39,660 nt of DNA, taken from contig DASZOC010000027.1 in NCBI GenBank assembly GCA_035550975.1, forward strand, positions 1 to 39,660, written 5' to 3'. The notes beneath the pieces were generated by a model. That model worked only from the letters and a program-made list of their open reading frames with translations, was not told the DNA's origin and made no database searches. The stretch comes from DASZOC01 sp035550975. Its GTDB lineage: Bacteria > Actinomycetota > CADDZG01 > WHSQ01. A program made the position numbers and the translations under genes. This document shows, one piece after another, positions 1 to 7,934 of the stretch. The first letter of the stretch is position 1. The number at the start of each line of letters is the position of its first letter.

Positions 1-924
1 GGCGCGGCCCCCGGTGCCCCCGATGCCCCCGATGCCTGTGTCGAGGTGGTGGAGCGGGCCGACGTAGCGCTGCAGCCGTGGACGCGGGGCCCCGGCAGCC
101 ATAAGCTGACCCCGGGCGCGGTCGCCCTACTCGCCGGCAGCGACGACATCATGGGGGCCGCGCTCCTCACCGGCCGCGGAGCGCTCCGGGCCGGCGGGGG
201 TTACGTGATCCTCGGCTCCACCCGTCCGGTCGTCGATGCGGCTGCGGTCGCGACTCCCGAGCTGGTGTGTCACGTGCTGACCGACGACAGCGCCCTCGGC
301 CCCGACGCGCTCGACGCGTTCAAACCCGCAGTCGAGCGTGCGAGCGTCCTGGCGATCGGATCGGGTCTCCACCGCGATGCACCGCAAGCCGCGCTCGTCC
401 GCCGCGTGCTCGACGAGATCGACATGCCGGTCGTGCTCGACGCGGACGCGTTGAACGCGCTGGACGGCGATCTCGGCCCCGTAGCGCGCCGGATGCAACC
501 GACGATCCTGACGCCGCACGCGGGGGAGCTGGCGCGTCTGCTGTCGATCCCGAGGGCGGAGGTGGAGGCGGACCGCCTGGGTGCAGCTACTCGGATCGGT
601 CGGGCGGCCGGCAACGCGGTCGTGGTATGCAAGGGGGAACCCACCCTCGTCGTGGGTAGCCGCGGCGCGAGCGTGCTCGTGGTCGACAGTGGCGGGCCGG
701 AGCTCGCGACCGCGGGTACCGGCGACGTGCTGACGGGAGTGGTCGCGGCGCGTCTGACGGCGGTGCCCGACGCTACGGCGGCGGCCGTCGGAGCCGCCTA
801 CGTGCACGGGCTCGCCGGTCGCATCGCTGCGTCGTCGCGTGCGTCGCTCGGCGTGGTCGCGTGGGACGTCGCCGAAGCGTTGCCCTCCGCGATGCAGGAC
901 CTCGCGACCGGAGCCCGAGCGTGA
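1..924 (+). CDS. nnr: ADP-dependent NAD(P)H-hydrate dehydratase domain, 5' end cut by window
   Basis: This enzyme repairs hydrated NADH and NADPH by ATP- or ADP-driven dehydration. The frame is open to the left edge and begins with an Ala/Pro/Gly/Asp-rich linker, so I read it as the C-terminal (YjeF_C, ribokinase-like) half of a bifunctional epimerase/dehydratase whose epimerase domain lies outside the window. Family hallmarks are a GS-rich segment followed by an Ala/Gly-rich helix near the start, TPHAGELARLL in the middle, VVCKGEPTLVV, and the nucleotide-binding GTGDVLTG motif near the end. A GTG at 46 could start a dehydratase-only protein, but the frame stays open upstream. The stop overlaps the alr start by 4 nt (GTGA), which suggests translational coupling. 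The family call is firm; the two-domain architecture is inferred. Confidence 0.9.
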   Translation, partial: GAAPGAPDAPDACVEVVERADVALQPWTRGPGSHKLTPGAVALLAGSDDIMGAALLTGRGALRAGGGYVILGSTRPVVDAAAVATPELVCHVLTDDSALGPDALDAFKPAVERASVLAIGSGLHRDAPQAALVRRVLDEIDMPVVLDADALNALDGDLGPVARRMQPTILTPHAGELARLLSIPRAEVEADRLGAATRIGRAAGNAVVVCKGEPTLVVGSRGASVLVVDSGGPELATAGTGDVLTGVVAARLTAVPDATAAAVGAAYVHGLAGRIAASSRASLGVVAWDVAEALPSAMQDLATGARA

Positions 925-2075
925 CCTTTACGCGGGAGGAGATCGAGCAGCGCGGTCACCCGGTGTGGGTCGAAGTCGATCTCGATGCGATCCGCCACAA
1001 CATCCGCACGCTGGCGACGATCGCCTCCGGAGCCGAGGTGATGGGGGTCGTGAAGGGGTACGCGTACGGCCACGGGAACCCGCAGAGCGCGCAGGCGATG
1101 CTCGACGCGGGAGCGACGCGCCTCGGCGTCGCGCGGGTAGCGGAAGCCCTCCATCTCAGAGAGGCGGGCATCGCGGCCCCCACGCACGTCTTTACCGAGC
1201 CGCCACCGCAGGCAGCCGCGACGTTGATCGAGCACGACCTGACCCCGGCGGTCTACACCCATGGGTTCGCGGAGGCACTGTCCGCCGCCGCCGTACGGTT
1301 GGGCCGCGACGTAGGCGTCCACGTGAAGCTCGACACCGGCATGCATCGGGTCGGGCTGCTGTCGGACGCCGTGCCGGACGCGATCTCTTCGATCGCGCGG
1401 CTCCCCGGCATCCGGATCGAGGGCCTGTGGAGCCATCTCGCGGTTGCCGACCAGCCGGACCACCCGTTCAACCGGAAGCAGCTGGATCTGTTCGCGGAGC
1501 TCGTCGATCGTGTCGCGCGTGCCGGGATCGATGTCCGCTACCGGCACATCGCGAACTCGGCCGCGACGCTGTCGAACCCGGACAGCCATCACGACCTGGT
1601 CCGCTGCGGGATCGCGGCCTACGGGCTCTCGCCCGGTCCGAACGTCGCTCCCACGGCCGACCTGCACCCCGCTCTGGCGCTGCGCGCGCGGGTGAACATG
1701 ACCAAGAACGTCCCCGCCGGCGAAGCGTTGTCCTACGGGCTGCGGTACGCGGTCGACCACGACAGCCGTGTGGTGACGGTGCCTGCGGGGTACGCAGATG
1801 GCTACGACCGCCGTCTGTCGGGTCGCGCCGACGTCATCATCGGAGGGAGCCGCTACACCGTGTCGGGAACCGTCTGTATGGATCAGTTCATGGTCGACGT
1901 AGGCCACGCGCAGATCGAGGTCGGCGCCACCGCCACGTTGCTCGGTGCTGCAGACGGCGAGGCCATCACCGCGGAGGAGCTCGCCAGCCACATCGGCACG
2001 ATCAACTACGAGATCACGACCCGGATCCCGTCGCGCGTGCCGCGGGTGTTCGTCGGAGCGTCCGATGGCGCCTAG
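921..2075 (+). CDS. alr: Alanine racemase
   Basis: Alr is a PLP enzyme that makes D-alanine for peptidoglycan in the cytoplasm. At 384 residues it is of normal length. The PLP-lysine motif reads VVKGYAYGHG (VVKADAYGHG is usual); the lysine and the YGHG end are intact. HVKLDTGMHRVG, RCGIAAYGLSP, the catalytic-tyrosine segment LSYGLRYAV, YADGYDRRLSGR and GTVCMDQFMVDVG all follow in family order. I chose the GTG at 921 because it overlaps the preceding stop as GTGA and gives the usual short lead-in before WVEVDLDAIRHN; an upstream GTG at 861 would lie inside the nnr domain. The nnr-alr-hydrolase-tsaE order is a common actinobacterial arrangement. Confidence 0.95.
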   Translation: MTFTREEIEQRGHPVWVEVDLDAIRHNIRTLATIASGAEVMGVVKGYAYGHGNPQSAQAMLDAGATRLGVARVAEALHLREAGIAAPTHVFTEPPPQAAATLIEHDLTPAVYTHGFAEALSAAAVRLGRDVGVHVKLDTGMHRVGLLSDAVPDAISSIARLPGIRIEGLWSHLAVADQPDHPFNRKQLDLFAELVDRVARAGIDVRYRHIANSAATLSNPDSHHDLVRCGIAAYGLSPGPNVAPTADLHPALALRARVNMTKNVPAGEALSYGLRYAVDHDSRVVTVPAGYADGYDRRLSGRADVIIGGSRYTVSGTVCMDQFMVDVGHAQIEVGATATLLGAADGEAITAEELASHIGTINYEITTRIPSRVPRVFVGASDGA

Positions 2076-3117
2076 GTCGAAACTGCTTGCCGCGGCCGGC
2101 ACCGCCGTCGGCGTAGGAGCCGGCATCGCGGCCCAACGGAAGGTCATCAACAAGCGACGCCGGCAGGATCCCGAGCGGGACGAAGCGTTGGGTCAGCGAC
2201 GGGGTGACCGCACGAGGACGTTCGATCTGAGTGACGGCGCGCGGATCTATGTCGAGGAGTTCGGGTCCGAATCGCCGCAGGGCGCCATCTTCGTCCACGG
2301 TTCGGTCCTGCGGACCGACGTCTGGCACTACCAGATGGCGCTCGACACCGGCAGAAGGATGGTGTTCTCGGACCTGCGCGGGCACGGCCGGTCCACCAAA
2401 GGTGAGGCGTCGTACTCGATCACCACGCTGGCGAGCGACCTGCTCTCGGTGATGGACGAGGTCGGCCTCGAGGAAGCCGTCGTCGTCGGGCATTCGGTGG
2501 GAGGCCAGGTCGCGCTCCAGCTCTGCCACGACCGTCCCGAGCTGATGGGCACGCGCATAAAGGGGCTCGTGCTCGTCAACACGAGCTACGGCCCTTTCAC
2601 GGAGACGCTGGTGGCCGGTGGTGTGGTCGCCCGTGTGGAACGGCTGACGCGGCGTCCGCTCGACGCTCTCGGCAAGCAGCACGCGCGCCTCGAGAGACTT
2701 CGGCGACTCGTGCGGCCGTCGGATGCGTTGTTCTGGGGCGTCGCGCTTGCGGCGTTCGGTCAACATCCGTCACCGAAACACATCGACTTCACCTACGACA
2801 TGCTCGCCAGCACGCCGGTCGACGTCATCTTGGACCTGGTGAAGTCGTACCGGGACTTCGACATGACCGAGACGCTCGGCGACATCGAGGTCCCCGCGCT
2901 CGTCGTCGGGGGCACGCACGACCGGCTCACCCTGCCGAAGGCATCGCATCATCTGGCCGCGCACCTGCCGCAGGCGGATCTCCACATCTTCGATGGGTGC
3001 GGGCACATGAGCATGCTCGAACGACACGACGAGTTCAATAGGCTGCTGGCGAGCTTCCTCGACAAGACGTTGGCGGCGGCTCCGTCGACCACCAGAAGGG
3101 TAGGAACCCAACGATGA
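2065..3117 (+). CDS. Membrane-anchored alpha/beta hydrolase
   Basis: This is a 350-residue alpha/beta-hydrolase-fold protein with no specific substrate that I can name. An Ala/Gly-rich hydrophobic stretch at residues 8-23 followed by a basic cluster (KVINKRRR) looks like an N-terminal membrane anchor. The probable catalytic triad is Ser144 in GHSVGGQ, Asp286 in GGTHDRLT and His314 in DGCGHMSM; the oxyanion region is FVHGS. The ATG at 2065 overlaps alr by 11 nt, and a longer in-frame extension inside alr is improbable. Alpha/beta hydrolases are often found at this position between alr and tsaE in actinobacteria. Its stop overlaps the next start as ATGA. Confidence 0.85.
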   Translation: MAPRSKLLAAAGTAVGVGAGIAAQRKVINKRRRQDPERDEALGQRRGDRTRTFDLSDGARIYVEEFGSESPQGAIFVHGSVLRTDVWHYQMALDTGRRMVFSDLRGHGRSTKGEASYSITTLASDLLSVMDEVGLEEAVVVGHSVGGQVALQLCHDRPELMGTRIKGLVLVNTSYGPFTETLVAGGVVARVERLTRRPLDALGKQHARLERLRRLVRPSDALFWGVALAAFGQHPSPKHIDFTYDMLASTPVDVILDLVKSYRDFDMTETLGDIEVPALVVGGTHDRLTLPKASHHLAAHLPQADLHIFDGCGHMSMLERHDEFNRLLASFLDKTLAAAPSTTRRVGTQR

Positions 3118-4217
3118 GAGACAGCAGGGTCGAACGACTAGCGGACATACTCGTCGAATATTCGGTGGGGGTGAAAAAAGACCACCTCTGTCTCATCCGG
3201 GGTGCTTACCTCGCCGAGCCGCTGATCCTGGCGCTCTACGAGCGGTGTCTGGAGCGCGGCGCGCAGCCGATGATCCGCGCCACCATCCCGCGGGCGGAAC
3301 CCGTCTTCTTCCGCCGCGCGCAGGACCATCAGCTCGACTTCGTGTGGGAGACCGACAGGTGGCTCTACGAGAACGTCGACGTGATGTTCTCGATCATCTC
3401 CGACGCGAACACGCGGCAACTGTCGAAGTCGGACCCGGCCAAGCAGGTCCGCGCCCAGAAGGCGCGTCAGCCTCTGATGGACAACTTCCTGAGGCGAGGT
3501 GCCGCCGGTGAGCTGCGCTGGAACGTGACGCTGTTCCCGACCGAGGCCCACGCACAGGAGGCGGGCATGAGCCTCGCCGACTACGAAGACTTCTATTTCG
3601 GCGCGTGTCTCGTCGACGCCGACGACCCCGTCGGCGAGTGGAAGAAGACCGCGGAGCGTCATGCGCGCTTGATCGAGTGGATGTCCGGGCGCAACGAGGT
3701 GCACATCGAAGGCGAGGGGACCGACCTCATCCTCGAGGTCGGAGGCCGCACCTTCCTACCGGCCGACGGGAAGGAGAACTTCCCCGACGGCGAGATCTTC
3801 ACGGGGCCCATAGAGGACAAGACGCGCGGGCATGTGTCGTTCACGTATCCCGCGATCTACGGGGGCACCGCGGTCGAGGACATCCGGCTCGAATTCGACG
3901 CCGGGAGGGTGGTCGATGCGACGGCAGGCAAGAACGAGGAGTTCTTGATCAAGACCCTCGACACCGACACGGGGTCGCGCACGCTCGGCGAGCTCGGCAT
4001 CGGGACGAACTACGGCATCGATTCGTTCACCGGCGAGATCCTGCTCGACGAGAAGATCGGCGGCACGGTCCACCTCGCGCTCGGTGCCTCCTACCCGGAG
4101 TCGGGGGGCAAGAACGAGTCGGCGGTCCACTGGGACATGGTCTGCGACTTGCGTCGCGGTGGGCGCATCACCGTCGACGGCGACGTCCTGATGGAGGACG
4201 GCAAGCTCCTCGTCTGA
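3114..4217 (+). CDS. M29-family aminopeptidase
   Basis: This 367-residue protein matches the thermophilic M29 metalloaminopeptidases (AmpS/AmpT/PepS type), cytosolic two-metal enzymes that remove N-terminal residues. Family features are the N-terminal DILVEYSVGVKK segment, EGEGTDL in the middle, NFPDGEIFTGP, and the C-terminal metal-binding region with NEEFL, LGELGIGTN, HLALGASYPESGG and SAVHWDMV. These supply Glu, His and Asp ligands of the expected kinds; I did not align individual ligands. The ATG overlaps the hydrolase stop (ATGA), with AGAAGGG upstream as ribosome binding site. The run downstream is broken by a 51-nt spacer before the glycosylase. Confidence 0.87.
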   Translation: MRDSRVERLADILVEYSVGVKKDHLCLIRGAYLAEPLILALYERCLERGAQPMIRATIPRAEPVFFRRAQDHQLDFVWETDRWLYENVDVMFSIISDANTRQLSKSDPAKQVRAQKARQPLMDNFLRRGAAGELRWNVTLFPTEAHAQEAGMSLADYEDFYFGACLVDADDPVGEWKKTAERHARLIEWMSGRNEVHIEGEGTDLILEVGGRTFLPADGKENFPDGEIFTGPIEDKTRGHVSFTYPAIYGGTAVEDIRLEFDAGRVVDATAGKNEEFLIKTLDTDTGSRTLGELGIGTNYGIDSFTGEILLDEKIGGTVHLALGASYPESGGKNESAVHWDMVCDLRRGGRITVDGDVLMEDGKLLV

Positions 4218-4268
4218 CGGGCGCCCTCGTGGCTAGACCCCTCCTGGGGGCTTGGATACTGTGACCCC

Positions 4269-4913
4269 GTGAGCGTTCCCTCGGCCTCGGCCCCCTCGGT
4301 CGTAGACATCGCTACGCTGCGTGCGCAGGCGCTGACGTGTACCCGGTGCCGCCTGGCGCAGGGTCGCACGAACGTCGTCTGGGCCGACGGCAATCTCGAC
4401 TCCGACGTGTTGTTCATCGGTGAAGGGCCCGGGTTCCACGAGGACCAGCAGGGGATCCCGTTCGTCGGCGCAGCCGGGCAGCTCCTCGACCGCTTGCTGG
4501 CCGAGGTCGGGCTCGACCGGTCGCAGGTCGCGATCGTCAACGTCGTCAAATGCCGCCCTCCCGGCAACCGCGATCCGTTGCCGGACGAGATCGACGCGTG
4601 CCGGCCGTACCTGGAGGCGCAGATCGCCCACATGGCTCCGCACGTGATCGTCACCCTCGGCAACTTCGCCACGCGGTTCATCCTCGAAGAGCAGGTCGGT
4701 ATCACGAAAGCCCGCGGGCGGCGCTACGCACGCCGCGGGGCGACGGTGATCCCTACCTTCCATCCTGCAGCGGCTCTCAGAGGGGGGCGTTTCGGCGGCC
4801 TGAGCCCGGTCGACGCGATCAGGACGGATCTGCAGCAGGTGCGAACGGTGCTCGACGAAGCGCGCGCGCGCGCGGCGCAGAAGGTGCCGGCCGAACAGCT
4901 GGGTCTGTTCTAG
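4269..4913 (+). CDS. Uracil-DNA glycosylase, family 4 (Fe-S)
   Basis: This enzyme removes uracil from DNA as the first step of base-excision repair. At 214 residues it is of normal length for family 4. The four cluster cysteines are present: C24 and C27 in LTCTRCRLA, one in VVKCRPPGNRDP and one in DACRPYL. The catalytic motif GEGPG, the FVGAAGQLLD segment and the C-terminal PTFHPAA motif are typical. The start is GTG at 4269. A short C/G hairpin with no T-run sits just upstream (about 4232-4245). The tail ending EQLGLF resembles the beta-clamp-binding peptide QLxLF, which would fit a repair protein; that reading is inference. Confidence 0.92.
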   Translation: MSVPSASAPSVVDIATLRAQALTCTRCRLAQGRTNVVWADGNLDSDVLFIGEGPGFHEDQQGIPFVGAAGQLLDRLLAEVGLDRSQVAIVNVVKCRPPGNRDPLPDEIDACRPYLEAQIAHMAPHVIVTLGNFATRFILEEQVGITKARGRRYARRGATVIPTFHPAAALRGGRFGGLSPVDAIRTDLQQVRTVLDEARARAAQKVPAEQLGLF

Positions 4914-4915
4914 CC

Positions 4916-5506
4916 ATGCGCGGCGCCATCCAGGTCACGACGTCGTCACCGGAGGAGACGCGCATCCTCGGAGCGGCGCTCGCTCCCACGCTCCTACCGG
5001 GTGACGTAATCAGTCTCAGCGGTGATCTCGGCGCGGGCAAGACCGTGTTCGTTCAGGGCGTCGCGACGGCTCTCGGCGTCGACGGCGGGATCACGAGCCC
5101 GACGTTCACGATCGTTCACGAGTACGAGGGCCGGTATCCGATCATCCACATGGACGTCTACCGGCTGGATTCGTTCCAGGAGGTCCTCGACCTTGGGTTC
5201 GAGGAGCTCCTCGACCCGCAAGCGATCCTGATCGTGGAGTGGGGCGAAGCCGTCGCGCCCCTCTTCCCGCGCAGCTACCTCGAGGTCGACATCACCCGCG
5301 CCGGCGAGGAAGACCAGCGCCTGTTCGTGTTCCGGCCCCACGCTCCGGATTGGCTGGCGAAGCTCCAGGCGATGCGCGACACGGCAGAAGCGTTGCTCGA
5401 CGCAGCGTCCAGCGACGTCGGCGTTCACCCGAGGTTCCTCGACGCTCCGTTCGCGATGCCTCGCCGCCGCGAGGAGCTCGACGACTCCGGCGTGGAGGAA
5501 GGCTAG
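4916..5506 (+). CDS. tsaE: tRNA t6A biosynthesis ATPase TsaE
   Basis: TsaE is the ATPase of the TsaBDE complex that makes threonylcarbamoyladenosine at position 37 of ANN-decoding tRNAs. The Walker A loop GDLGAGKT is at residues 36-43, followed by SPTFTIVHEY, HMDVYRL and IVEWGE, all in order. The 196 residues exceed the usual 150 or so because of an acidic C-terminal extension after about residue 140. The ATG at 4916 lies 2 nt after the glycosylase stop; a longer in-frame reading would run through that gene in a shadow frame. The stop shares one base with the tsaB start. Confidence 0.94.
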   Translation: MRGAIQVTTSSPEETRILGAALAPTLLPGDVISLSGDLGAGKTVFVQGVATALGVDGGITSPTFTIVHEYEGRYPIIHMDVYRLDSFQEVLDLGFEELLDPQAILIVEWGEAVAPLFPRSYLEVDITRAGEEDQRLFVFRPHAPDWLAKLQAMRDTAEALLDAASSDVGVHPRFLDAPFAMPRRREELDDSGVEEG

Positions 5507-6216
5507 TGCTGGTCCTCGGGATCGAGACCTCGACGCCTCAAGCGAGCGTCGCGATCGGGTCCGAGCAAGGTGTCGTCGCGAGCGCTCTCGTGGCAAGGGG
5601 AGCCAGCTACAACGAGTTCCTCCTGCCCGCGATCCGTTTCTGTTTCGAGCAGTCGGGCCTCGGGTACCGGAACATCGGCGGGGTCGCCGTCAGCCTCGGG
5701 CCGGGGCTGTTCACCGGGATGCGGGTCGGCGTCGCCACGGCGAAAGCGATCGCACAAGCACTGTCGGTGCCGATCGTCGGGATGGCGAGTCTCGATCTCG
5801 TCGCGTACGAGGTTCGCTACACGTCGAAGACGATCTGCGCGGTCCTCGACGCCCGGCGCAACCAGGTCTTCCACGCGTTCTACCGGCCCTCGCCGGGCGG
5901 CATCCAGCGGATGAGCGACTACCGCGTCGAGGCACCCGAACGCCTGGCCATCGGGCTCGCGTCCCGGCCGGAGGAGGCGCTGCTCGTGGGGAACGGGGCG
6001 CTGCTGTACGGCGACGTATTCGAAGAGGTTGGCTCGATCGTGGAAGTAGGGACGATGGGCCACGCGTTCCCCACCGCGCGGGCGCTCGTCGAGCTGTCCA
6101 TGCCGCGCATGTTCCGGGAGGACTTCGACTCGCTGTACGACCTGAAGCCGTTGTACCTGAGGCGTTCGGCCCGCCGTATCGAGTGGGAGCGAATCCGCGG
6201 GAGCCGCTCGGCATGA
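5506..6216 (+). CDS. tsaB: tRNA t6A biosynthesis scaffold TsaB
   Basis: TsaB is a catalytically inactive paralogue of TsaD that pairs with it in t6A synthesis. The ASKHA-fold start LVLGIETSTPQASVAIG, the VSLGPGLFTGMRVGVATAKAIA segment (positions about 5689-5754) and LDARRNQVFHAFY are characteristic. Its 236 residues are of normal length. The GTG start at 5506 shares its G with the tsaE stop, so the two are coupled. The C-terminal LKPLYLRR is also typical of the family. Confidence 0.94.
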   Translation: MLVLGIETSTPQASVAIGSEQGVVASALVARGASYNEFLLPAIRFCFEQSGLGYRNIGGVAVSLGPGLFTGMRVGVATAKAIAQALSVPIVGMASLDLVAYEVRYTSKTICAVLDARRNQVFHAFYRPSPGGIQRMSDYRVEAPERLAIGLASRPEEALLVGNGALLYGDVFEEVGSIVEVGTMGHAFPTARALVELSMPRMFREDFDSLYDLKPLYLRRSARRIEWERIRGSRSA

Positions 6217-6238
6217 GCCGCTATAGGGGGAGGCATCC

Positions 6239-6796
6239 GTGGCGATAGCACGCCTCCCCGAGCCTCCCGAGGTCGTCGACGTGGAGATCACGAAGATGCG
6301 GCGGCGGCATCTCCGTAAGGTGCTCGCGATCGAGGCGCAGGTCTATCCGAGGCCGTGGAGCGCGTCGCTGTTCCTGTCGGAGCTGGCGCAACGCTCGACG
6401 CGCAGCTACATCGTGGCGCGTCACGAGGGCGAGGTCGTCGGGTACGCGGGCCTCATGTTCACCGGCCTCGAGGGACACATCACGAACATCGCCGTCGATC
6501 CCTCCTTCCACGGCCGCAAGGTCGGTTCCCGGCTGTTGCTGACGCTCGTCACGGAAGCGATCGCGCGGGGCGCCGAGACGATCTCGCTCGAAGTGCGGGT
6601 ATCGAACGTTCCCGCACAGAAGATGTACGAGAAGTTCGGCTTCTGCGTCACCGGGACGCGCAAGGGGTACTACATCGAGACCAATGAGGACGCGTACGTC
6701 ATGGTCGTCGGCGACGTCAGGTCGAGCGCTTACCGCGTCCAGCTTGCCGAGATCCGTGCGGCGACGGACCCGAACCGTCCCGGAGGCTCATCGTGA
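6239..6796 (+). CDS. rimI: Ribosomal protein S18-alanine N-acetyltransferase RimI
   Basis: This is a GNAT-fold acetyltransferase of 185 residues. The acetyl-CoA loop lies in NIAVDPSFHGRKVGSRLL, the substrate end in EVRVSNVPAQKMYEKFGF, and EAQVYPRPWS near the start is typical of RimI. A GTG start at 6239 is supported by a strong purine-rich site (GGGGGAGG) 5 nt upstream. In actinobacteria rimI usually sits between tsaB and tsaD, as here. The protein is longer than the roughly 150-residue E. coli enzyme, mainly through an N-terminal lead and a C-terminal tail. The stop overlaps the tsaD start (GTGA). Confidence 0.9.
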   Translation: MAIARLPEPPEVVDVEITKMRRRHLRKVLAIEAQVYPRPWSASLFLSELAQRSTRSYIVARHEGEVVGYAGLMFTGLEGHITNIAVDPSFHGRKVGSRLLLTLVTEAIARGAETISLEVRVSNVPAQKMYEKFGFCVTGTRKGYYIETNEDAYVMVVGDVRSSAYRVQLAEIRAATDPNRPGGSS

Positions 6797-7923
6797 GCGA
6801 GATGGACTGGCTGCGCGATCCGCTCGATGACTTCCCCGAAGGAGGTCACGGCGATACGACCGCGACTCTGCCGCGCCCGGAGACGAAGCAGAAGCCGCTG
6901 CAGGAGTGGGACGAAGAGACCCTCGTGCTGGGGATCGAGACATCGTGTGACGAGACCTCTGCGAGCGTCGTCAAGGGCGGCCGGACGATCCTGTCGAACG
7001 TGATCGTGTCGCAGACGGAGCTACACGGCGAGTACGGCGGGATAGTCCCCGAGATCGCGGCGCGCTCGCACGTCGAAGCCTTGTCTCCTGCCATCGGCGA
7101 GGCGTTGTTGCGCGCGGACGCGACGTTCTGGGATCTCGACGCGGTGGCTGCCACGCTGGGCCCAGGCTTGATCGGCGCGCTGCTGGTGGGCGTCGCCGAG
7201 GCGAAATCGATCGCTGCGGTGCTCGAGATCCCGTTCGTCGGCGTCAATCACCTCGAGGCGCACATCTACTCGAATCTCCTCGCCGATCCCGCGGCCGATT
7301 TCCCTGCGGTGGTGCTGTTGATCTCCGGCGGCCACACGATGCTGGTGCACGCGCGCGGGCACGGCGACTACGAGCTGTTGGGGTCGACGATCGACGACGC
7401 CGCCGGAGAAGCGTTCGACAAGGTCGCGCGCTTCCTGGGGCTGGATTATCCGGGGGGGCCGGAGATCGACCGCCTGTCGCTCCTCGGCGACCGCGAGGCA
7501 GTGCACTTCCCCCGCGCGATGATCGACACCGGCGGTTTCGACGTCTCCTATTCGGGCCTGAAGACGGCCGTCATCAACTATGTGCGCGGTTGTGAAGCTC
7601 GGGGTGAGCCGATCTCGATCGAGGATGTCGCCGCTTCGTTCCAGCAGGCCGTCGTGGACGTCCAGGTCAAGAAGACGATGGACGCCGTGCTCCATGCAGG
7701 TGTCGACCGGGTGTTCCTCTGTGGAGGCGTCGCGGCCAACTCGGGGCTCCGCGGGGGCCTGGCCACCGCTTGCGACGCGCACGGGGTCAAGATGTTCGTC
7801 CCGCCGATGGAGCTGTGTACGGACAACGCCGCGATGGTCGCCGCGTGCGGCACCGCACTGCTCCGCCGGGGCCGCTACTCGCCGCTGGACGCGTCGCCGG
7901 ATCCCAACCTGCCTCTGGTCTAG
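6793..7923 (+). CDS. tsaD: tRNA N6-adenosine threonylcarbamoyltransferase TsaD
   Basis: TsaD transfers the threonylcarbamoyl group to A37 of tRNA. The ASKHA core begins at about residue 44 (LVLGIETSCDETSASV). The Fe-binding histidines are H153 and H157 in NHLEAH, and ISGGHTM, GGVAANSGLR and DNAAMVAACG follow. The protein has 376 residues, about 40 more than usual, because of a hydrophilic N-terminal extension. Two starts, GTG 6793 (GTGA overlap with rimI) and ATG 6802, would both include most of this extension, so it appears genuine. This ends the + strand run; the next gene is convergent, 11 nt away. Confidence 0.95.
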   Translation: MSEMDWLRDPLDDFPEGGHGDTTATLPRPETKQKPLQEWDEETLVLGIETSCDETSASVVKGGRTILSNVIVSQTELHGEYGGIVPEIAARSHVEALSPAIGEALLRADATFWDLDAVAATLGPGLIGALLVGVAEAKSIAAVLEIPFVGVNHLEAHIYSNLLADPAADFPAVVLLISGGHTMLVHARGHGDYELLGSTIDDAAGEAFDKVARFLGLDYPGGPEIDRLSLLGDREAVHFPRAMIDTGGFDVSYSGLKTAVINYVRGCEARGEPISIEDVAASFQQAVVDVQVKKTMDAVLHAGVDRVFLCGGVAANSGLRGGLATACDAHGVKMFVPPMELCTDNAAMVAACGTALLRRGRYSPLDASPDPNLPLV

Positions 7924-7934
7924 CTAGCGGGGCT

